Shown: piece by piece, positions 7,207-12,659 of the stretch
How positions within the stretch are numbered: the stretch's first letter is position 1
How the letters are laid out: each line of letters opens with the position of its first letter
Assembly: GCA_030595925.1 (NCBI GenBank)
Contig: JAUVLC010000049.1
Span: 1 to 18,368, forward strand
DNA length: 18,368 nucleotides
From: Clostridia bacterium
Lineage (GTDB): Bacteria; CBDUZB01; JAGLHV01
Direction: 5' to 3'
The notes under the pieces: generated by a model
The model's input: only the letters and a program-made list of their open reading frames with translations
The model's database searches: none
Told to the model about the DNA's origin: nothing
Position numbers and translations under genes: made by a program

Positions 7207-7445
7207 CAGAAGACACAAGACAGTCCATAGTCCATAGTCCACAGTCCATAGTCCACAGTCGATAGTCCATAGACAACGGAATAAAGACAACAGATATGTG
7301 CTGTTGGAAGTTTAAATTAATTAAATTGGGTTTTAAAAAAAGGGTTTGAAAATGCTTGTTTCTGCTAAAATTTGCTATATCGTTCAAAACACATTTTTAC
7401 CTTTATTTTTGTGTTTAGGATTTCGTATTTCGGATTTAGAATTTA
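7207..7445. repeat. Dispersed intergenic repeat, copy B, with heptanucleotide array
   Basis: Diverged inverted counterpart of 1-245, filling nearly all the space between smpB and ssrA. It begins with about eight 7-nt units (AGTCCAT / AGTCCAC / AGTCGAT / AGACAAC) at 7222-7277, then the 26-nt block identical to copy A at 7272-7297, the 'AAGTTTAAATT' block, the 'TTTGCTATATCGTTCAAAA' block around 7370-7388, and the 'ATTTCGTATTTCGGATTT' end. Copy A has only about four heptamer units. A possible -10 hexamer for ssrA (TAGAAT, 7437-7442) lies at its very end, without a convincing -35. Confidence 0.85.
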
Positions 7446-7455
7446 TTTTTTAATT

Positions 7456-7808
7456 GGGGGTGAATAGGTTTCGACAGGGATAAAGGAGGCAATTCCGGCA
7501 AGTCGAGGTCAGTCGAAGGCTCGTAAATCAATCGACTAATAATCATAATTGCTGACCAAAAGTTAGCTTTAGCCGCTTAATCGCGGCTACGCTTACCCTT
7601 TTTTTGCCTGCAAAAGAGGGACCAAGTGTCAACGAAGCAGGATAGTTTTAGTCTTTGCCTTTAAGACTAAAATGAAACTCTAAAAGGCTAATAGTTTATT
7701 AATCGTGTTTATGGGAGTAATAAACTATGAACTAAAACATAGACTAAACTTGTAGAAAGATTGTTTACTTATTTCTGGACGCGAGTTCGATTCTCGCCAC
7801 CTCCACCA
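7456..7808 (+). ncRNA. ssrA: Transfer-messenger RNA (tmRNA)
   Basis: One-piece tmRNA of 353 nt. The 5' end GGGGGTGA plus GGTTTCGACA is the standard tmRNA start. The 3' end has a T arm (GCGAG-TTCGATT-CTCGC) and CACCTCC-ACCA, which pairs with the 5' GGGGGTG to form the acceptor stem (one G-U). The tag reading frame runs 7551-7580: GCT GAC CAA AAG TTA GCT TTA GCC GCT TAA, giving ADQKLALAA. The stop lies in the loop of a perfect 6-bp hairpin (AGCCGC...GCGGCT), the usual helix 5. The tag ends in ALAA, the tail recognised by ClpXP-type proteases. It works with the SmpB encoded upstream. Confidence 0.96.
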
Positions 7809-7814
7809 TTTAAC

Positions 7815-7856
7815 AAAACAAACCCATTCCAAAAAAATTTGGAATGGGTTTGTTTT
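7815..7856. terminator. Bidirectional intrinsic terminator between ssrA and the converging minus-strand unit
   Basis: A perfect 19-bp inverted repeat (7815-7833 with 7838-7856), AAACCCATTCC...GGAATGGGTTT at its core, with a 4-nt A loop. The right flank TGTTTTATTT gives a T-rich tract for ssrA. The left flank gives T's for transcripts coming from 7891 on the minus strand. The position, 7 nt after the tmRNA CCA and 35 nt past the minus-strand stop, fits both. Confidence 0.88.
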
Positions 7857-7890
7857 ATTTCTTCAATTGTTTCTCTATCTTCCACTTCTT

Positions 7891-8586
7891 TTATCTCTTT
7901 TCTTTTTCTGACAAAAAATCAAAAATCGGCTGAGAATTAGCCTTTACATTTCTTATTATTTTTGCTTGCCATTTCTTAGGCAACGAAAAAAATATTTCTA
8001 AAAGCTTTTTCCGTTGAGTCTTATTTCGTAATAAAAACTCCCCTATATTTTTTGCAGCTGATAAATCTCTCTTTTGCTTTTCCTTATTTTTTCGTCTTTC
8101 CTGAATTATGAATTTATGAAGTACATAAGCGGCAGGTTCTGGAAGTGTAATTGTCATATGTTTATATTCTATTTTTATGATATGCGACTGAAGGAGATTG
8201 AGAAACCTGAGACCAACAGCATTAATGTGTAATTTGGGTATTTCATAAGGCTTAGAACCTTTACCTCTGCCAAGATCAGGAATTAAAAATTCTAATTCAA
8301 GTTCCGGGTGAACATATTTTGTATAGCCTGTCAAAAAGTGATGCACAGGGGTAAAGTCCAGACTGCCTAATATTTCGGGTACATTCACGTCCTTGTGTAT
8401 CTTTGGCGGATTCGGAATAAGAAAATCAATATCCAGAGTTCTTACTGCTGGTATTTCCGGAGCATTATTAAAATAAACTCTGTAAAAATGATGACACCAG
8501 CTCCCGATAAGCATAATGTCTTCAAGGACACCTGAGTTATGCAGGGCTTTAAGAGTAACAAGAAATAAATTATTTTGTTTTGTCAT
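7891..8586 (-). CDS. Nucleotidyltransferase-fold protein (NTP_transf_8 / GSU2403-like), second gene of a two-gene unit
   Basis: 231 aa. The Pol-beta-type nucleotidyltransferase signature is visible: LIGSW at 26-30 (the G-S motif), the metal-binding pair D52 and D54 in RTLDIDFLIP, and a candidate third acid at E97/E99 in ELELEFLIP. The two motifs are about 23 residues apart, longer than in minimal MNT proteins. The C-terminal half is helical and basic (QERRKNKEKQKRDLSAAKN at 162-180, then the terminal helices). The reaction is unknown; relatives of this fold transfer nucleotides to proteins or RNA, and some are toxins or antitoxins. The start overlaps the stop of the upstream small gene by 4 nt (ATGA at 8583-8586), so translation is coupled. 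Assignment to the family is by motif memory only. Confidence 0.8.
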   Translation of the reverse strand: MTKQNNLFLVTLKALHNSGVLEDIMLIGSWCHHFYRVYFNNAPEIPAVRTLDIDFLIPNPPKIHKDVNVPEILGSLDFTPVHHFLTGYTKYVHPELELEFLIPDLGRGKGSKPYEIPKLHINAVGLRFLNLLQSHIIKIEYKHMTITLPEPAAYVLHKFIIQERRKNKEKQKRDLSAAKNIGEFLLRNKTQRKKLLEIFFSLPKKWQAKIIRNVKANSQPIFDFLSEKEKR

Positions 8587-8885
8587 TTTATCATTTTTTC
8601 AAGTTTTTTAATGTCTTTTTTGACTCGTCTGTTAAGCTTTTCATATTTTTTTCGCTCATCTATTTTATCTAACAGGTTTTCACGTTCTTTTCTAGATAAT
8701 TTACCTACATATTTAAAAGTGCTTTTATTTTGGTGCCAATAGCTGAGATAATAATATATATGACCTTTTATTTTTTTTCTTATTAAACTACCTCTTGGAA
8801 GATTAGATATTTGTTTGAGATACTGTCCATTCAGTTTCTTTAACCGATTTAATTCTTCTTTAAGCACACTATTTAATATTTCCAT
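8583..8885 (-). CDS. Small basic coiled-coil protein with LPxGS...YYY...YVGK core; putative partner of the nucleotidyltransferase
   Basis: 100 aa from the ATG at 8885, which has GGGGA 6 nt upstream. A TTG at 8897 in the same frame is less likely because it directly abuts that site. The protein has an N-terminal helix (EELNRLKKLNGQYLKQI), a central segment LPRGSLIRKKIKGHIYYYLSY ending in KYVGK that probably forms a small beta sheet, and a long, highly charged C-terminal helix rich in Lys. I have seen this LPxGS / YYY / YxGK core in small uncharacterised proteins, possibly one of the DUF6788 group, but cannot confirm it. It is the first gene of a unit with its own promoter and operator-like repeat, so it is the natural candidate for an antitoxin and autoregulator. 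That role is inference. Confidence 0.72.
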   Translation of the reverse strand: MEILNSVLKEELNRLKKLNGQYLKQISNLPRGSLIRKKIKGHIYYYLSYWHQNKSTFKYVGKLSRKERENLLDKIDERKKYEKLNRRVKKDIKKLEKMIK

Positions 8886-8971
8886 ATGAATCCCCAATAA
8901 TTACCATAGAAAATAACAATATATACAATTACACTGATAACAAAAAAAATAATATATAAATAAATGTCGAT

Positions 8972-9021
8972 ATAAGTTACCAGATAAATCTATGATAATA
9001 ATATAACATCTGGTAACTTAT
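8972..9021. promoter_or_regulatory. Perfect 14-bp inverted repeat overlapping the promoter, probable operator
   Basis: ATAAGTTACCAGAT (8972-8985) and ATCTGGTAACTTAT (9008-9021) are exact complements, 22 nt apart. On the minus strand one arm fills the spacer between -35 and -10 and the other lies just past the expected transcription start. A dimeric repressor bound there would block the promoter. Centre-to-centre distance is 36 bp. Confidence 0.7.
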
Positions 9022-9026
9022 GTCAA
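8998..9026 (-). promoter_or_regulatory. Near-consensus sigma70 promoter of the two-gene nucleotidyltransferase unit
   Basis: TTGACA (9026-9021), a 17-nt spacer, then TATTAT (9003-8998). The start would be near 8991, giving a leader of about 105 nt before the ATG at 8885. Confidence 0.78.
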
Positions 9027-9275
9027 GAAAAAACAGGTCGAAATAATCTTTTAGATTATTTAATCACATTAGCGGCTGACTTCAAATTGAACAACAGGAA
9101 ATTGTCTTTTTCTTTTTTAAGCTCTTTTGAAAAAATATATTTTCATAAAAATATCGTCAAAAAATTGGTTGTTCCCCCGAAAGTGAAAAGACAATCTTGA
9201 AGGGTTAATATCCCTGCAGAGACTTAAGAGATGGAAGACAGTATTATCGTTTAAACAACAACAGATTTATGCTTT

Positions 9276-9842
9276 TTATTTTATTTTTGGTATTTCCGAT
9301 TCAATTGCTTTTATAACATTATCACAAGTTATTATATAATTACTATCACTTTTGTCACTAACTAAACCAGCTATTAAGTTATATTTCATATACATTCTTA
9401 TTTTTGATTTTTCAGCCTTTTGATCAAGCATCTCCGATAATTCTTCTAATCTTCTATTCCAGGCAAGAAACACATATTCATGAATATTCCTAATATGTTC
9501 AAGACAATCCTTATTTATATAATTTCCTAATTGCACATAATCTACATCTTTAAAATATGTTACTGGCATATAAAAAAACGTCGGTTCTTTAACCGTGTTA
9601 TTTTTTGCCTCTTCCCAAGAATTTAAAACGTCTTTTAATAAATTTTGTCCTTTTTTCACATCATCTTTTATTAACTGTAGCTGAATTCTAATTTTCGATT
9701 TATTTTCTTCTTTTTTCTGCTTTTTGGAAAAAACATAAGCAAAATATGCTCCAAAAAATACCGCAACAGACGGTATAACTGCAATCTCTATAAGCCATTT
9801 AAGAAATTCCCAACATATTTCTATCTTCGTTTTCCAATCCAT
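9276..9842 (-). CDS. Single-pass membrane protein of unknown function, third gene of the paralogue operon
   Basis: 188 aa, not recognised. A hydrophobic helix at about 15-38 (WLIEIAVIPSVAVFFGAYFAYVF) is followed by a strongly basic stretch SKKQKKEENKSK, so the helix is an anchor with the bulk of the protein in the cytoplasm by the positive-inside rule. The rest is helical, with a likely coiled coil at about 45-80 and another helix around RRLEELSEMLDQKAEKSK. There are no catalytic motifs. It starts 11 nt after the stop of the 933-aa gene, and the only Shine-Dalgarno candidate (AAGGAG) lies in that gene's last codons, 14 nt away, a long spacing. It may be cotranscribed with the paralogues, or be a later arrival; the base composition is similar. 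Confidence 0.7.
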   Translation of the reverse strand: MDWKTKIEICWEFLKWLIEIAVIPSVAVFFGAYFAYVFSKKQKKEENKSKIRIQLQLIKDDVKKGQNLLKDVLNSWEEAKNNTVKEPTFFYMPVTYFKDVDYVQLGNYINKDCLEHIRNIHEYVFLAWNRRLEELSEMLDQKAEKSKIRMYMKYNLIAGLVSDKSDSNYIITCDNVIKAIESEIPKIK

Positions 9843-9853
9843 ATTTAAATTTA

Positions 9854-12655
9854 TTACTCCTTTATTTCCTTATTTGCTTCTTCCACTTCTACTTCTTTTG
9901 TTTCCTTTCTTTTTCTGAGGAAGCGAACTATTAATCTTATCACCGAAACTATAAGTCCGATAAAAAGTAGTGCAAATAAAGGGAAAAACGGTATAAATAA
10001 ACGGGTAACCAACAGGAAGAAAATCCAGGCAGAAATTACTAATATAGAAATTGCCGGACGGCATAGAAACTTTATCACTATAATTATTTGCTTTTTAAAT
10101 AATCTCAGTAACGATATAATAAAGAGCAGTGCTAACCCTACAGGAAGCAACGGGAAATAATTATACAGGTAAAATAATTTATCTAATAATTTAGTCGCCG
10201 CAAAAACGACCAAAATTACAATTGGAAATATTTTTGGTTGAAAACATTTTTTTACCGAAGGAAATAATTTAGATATAGCTTTTCCTAAAGCCCTAACCGG
10301 CCTAAGAAAAATCTTTCTCATCTTAAAAAAAATATACAAAATTATTAAACCCAAAATAATTAAAAGTCCGTTAATAATCCATTCGTTAACATAAATAAAA
10401 TTTAAATGTAAAAAATCCTCTTGTTCTACAATTTTTTTAGAAAAAAGATAATCCTTACCCGAAAGGGGGATATTCATCCGTACCGAAAGCAAACCGGCTA
10501 ACCCCAGAGAAACATATCCCTTGGACTGAACACCTACCGGCGCATTTATAGCCGAACCAGGAAGTCTTTCTCCTCCACCGTCCTCAGAAAAGTCATTGGA
10601 ATAAAACTCACCGGATTCTTCTTTTTCTGTTTCTTCTAATCTGCTAAGCCTGTCTAAACTCACGGTCGATTCATCCGAAGATACTGGTTCTTTCTGTTCT
10701 CGCTGTCTTAATATTTTTTCATCCTTACTCTTTTCACTATATTTATGAATTTCCTTTAGCTTTTTCTTTTCTAACGGTTCTTTCGGTTGAAAAACGGAAG
10801 TATCTGCTAAATCACCGGCTAAACCTCCTATTAGCGACTTAGATGTTGTACGCCATAAAGGCCTACGCTGTTTAATAATCTTTTCCCTTTCTAAATTTCC
10901 TCCGAAATGAAGATATTTATAATTTACCGGCAGGTAAAAATTCCATTCTAAACTATTGATCAACACATCCGTCGCCGGAAAAATACTTTTTTTCCTGCCT
11001 AAAATAAAAAATTTCCCGGCCGGCTGGGTATAAATAAGCTCTACCTTAAAAGGCCTTAAACCGCTATCCCTGTTTTCTCTTTGAGAACGCACTAAAGGAA
11101 TTAAAATCTTACCGCTACTATCTTTAGATGCTTTCTCTCTTTTTCCGTCTACATATACACTCCAGATGCTAGCATCCGGCGGTAATTGCAGTTTTAGAAA
11201 TTGATTCCACAGGTTACGCATAGAAAAGGTTAATAGATGCACCAGTTTCCCCTCTTCTTTAAAAAGGGTTATTCCATTTGCCTTATCAATAATAACACTC
11301 AAAGCCTCTTCTTTTTCGTATTTAGTAATATCAACCACAATATTATAGGGGTGACGAATATATTTAAAGGCAAAAAGTACGGGACGGGAAGAAAGCCCGC
11401 TAAGTTGTGCCGGTATTTTCCCAAAATCAATTCTATCTAACCCTTCAAACTCCTGCACCTTAGCTTCAGCATCACTTTTTATTTCACCGGCAATAAAACC
11501 AAATTCTCTTTTTACCTTGAGCACTTTAAATCCGGTAAAATCAGCAACCATTGTTTCTTCCGGCAGTATTTTTTCCGCCTTGATAGTTAAATACTGCTGG
11601 CCTTCAGCCGGATACTCAAAAGGAACCTCCAGAAATTGCTCTCCCTTTTCCTCTCTTACATTCCACATATTCTTTCCCTGACCTGTTACCTCCAAAATCT
11701 GATAACCGGAAGGAACAGCCAGAGTTATTCCGCTAATTTTGTTCTGAACGATATTCAGCTTTACCTGCGAAACTACTCTGATGGCATCCGCCTCAATGGA
11801 AAGAAGATTAAAAAGTTCGGCATAAATTTTTGCCGGACCACGGAATTTTTCCTCTAATTTCTTTTTCCAGGAAATATGCATATACGAGGCAGGAATAAGA
11901 TACCCCTCTACTTTAGTGTATTTATCTTTTTGAGTAGTTTTTATTTCCTGAGCATTGGTAATATTTACCTTTATATTTCTTTTAGGAATGTTTAAAGTAA
12001 CCTTGGTTATTGGTGTAGAAGGAATATTAAAGCCTAATCCCGGAGTTCCTTTATCCATAGAAGATTTAACTGAAAATTTTACTACTACCAGATGTTTTCC
12101 CGATTTTTCCGTACTTAAATAATGCCATCCCCCCTGGGTAATAATGGAAGCGGGTTTTTGATTAATCCGAATATCTTCTATGGCTAATTCTTCCCTGAAT
12201 AACGGTATTTTAGAATAAGTGTTTCTTTGCTTTTTAAAAATTTCCAGATCCAGACATGCTTCAAATCGGGTACTTTTCTTACCCACTACTCCCTTATAAA
12301 CTCCTTTACTTATTAAATAATCACCCGGAGGAATAAGTTTATTTTTTTTAGGCGGCTGCATTTGTTCCAACAACGTTTTAAATTGTTTTCTACTTAAAAT
12401 AACCTGTCCACCTTCTATTCGGTATTTATCTTTTGCTTTAAAACCGGTTTGAGCCAAAAGCCTCCTATATTCATCCCAGGAAAGCTTAACCTCATCACTA
12501 TCCAATTTTAAAATTTTACGGAATTCCCCCCAATCCAAAAAAACACTATTTGATTTTTTTTCTTCATTGTTTTCGGCCAATACGACACTGAACAAAACAG
12601 TTATTAAACACAGACAACTACACCCTATGCGAATATATTTATTTATTTTATTCAC
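9854..12655 (-). CDS. Large secreted/membrane-anchored protein with triple WxEF motif, paralogue of the upstream gene
   Basis: 933 aa, function unknown. The GTG at 12655 is chosen because AAGGAGG lies 9 nt upstream; a longer in-frame reading to 12703 runs back into the preceding gene. A signal peptide covers 1-27 (VLA|EN). A triple motif follows: LDWGEFRKIL (W42), LSWDEYRRLL (W60), LSRKQFKTLL (R89-F92). Next is PPGDYLISKGVYKGVVGKKST (108-128), then some 500 residues that look beta-rich, a charged Glu/Lys/Ser linker at roughly 625-705, and a conserved IPLSGKDYLFSKK block. From about 757 there is a membrane region with one helix at 759-778, probably four or five more at 806-910, and a charged tail. 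This predicts a periplasmic domain held by a multi-helix C-terminus. It starts 4 nt past the stop of its paralogue, so the two are coupled. No enzyme motif is recognised. Confidence 0.82.
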   Translation of the reverse strand: MNKINKYIRIGCSCLCLITVLFSVVLAENNEEKKSNSVFLDWGEFRKILKLDSDEVKLSWDEYRRLLAQTGFKAKDKYRIEGGQVILSRKQFKTLLEQMQPPKKNKLIPPGDYLISKGVYKGVVGKKSTRFEACLDLEIFKKQRNTYSKIPLFREELAIEDIRINQKPASIITQGGWHYLSTEKSGKHLVVVKFSVKSSMDKGTPGLGFNIPSTPITKVTLNIPKRNIKVNITNAQEIKTTQKDKYTKVEGYLIPASYMHISWKKKLEEKFRGPAKIYAELFNLLSIEADAIRVVSQVKLNIVQNKISGITLAVPSGYQILEVTGQGKNMWNVREEKGEQFLEVPFEYPAEGQQYLTIKAEKILPEETMVADFTGFKVLKVKREFGFIAGEIKSDAEAKVQEFEGLDRIDFGKIPAQLSGLSSRPVLFAFKYIRHPYNIVVDITKYEKEEALSVIIDKANGITLFKEEGKLVHLLTFSMRNLWNQFLKLQLPPDASIWSVYVDGKREKASKDSSGKILIPLVRSQRENRDSGLRPFKVELIYTQPAGKFFILGRKKSIFPATDVLINSLEWNFYLPVNYKYLHFGGNLEREKIIKQRRPLWRTTSKSLIGGLAGDLADTSVFQPKEPLEKKKLKEIHKYSEKSKDEKILRQREQKEPVSSDESTVSLDRLSRLEETEKEESGEFYSNDFSEDGGGERLPGSAINAPVGVQSKGYVSLGLAGLLSVRMNIPLSGKDYLFSKKIVEQEDFLHLNFIYVNEWIINGLLIILGLIILYIFFKMRKIFLRPVRALGKAISKLFPSVKKCFQPKIFPIVILVVFAATKLLDKLFYLYNYFPLLPVGLALLFIISLLRLFKKQIIIVIKFLCRPAISILVISAWIFFLLVTRLFIPFFPLFALLFIGLIVSVIRLIVRFLRKRKETKEVEVEEANKEIKE

Positions 12656-12659
12656 CTCG

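Larger units (their letters stand above)
8898..9275. other. Regulatory spacer upstream of the 7.9-8.9 kb unit
   Basis: No gene supported. It contains the promoter and 14-bp inverted repeat listed separately, a 9-bp hairpin AAATAATCT-TTT-AGATTATTT (9041-9061), and two interleaved complementary pairs between 9089 and 9195 described in the findings. The last 80 nt before 9275 show no structure I can name. Confidence 0.6.

Noticed and set aside
7222-7277. CRISPR-like array
   Set aside because: The units are 7 nt with no unique spacers; this is a simple tandem repeat.
7102-7387. Minus-strand 62-aa reading frames rich in 'LWTVDYGLWT'
   Set aside because: These are translations of the heptanucleotide array, which is free of stops by chance; no starts or neighbours support them.
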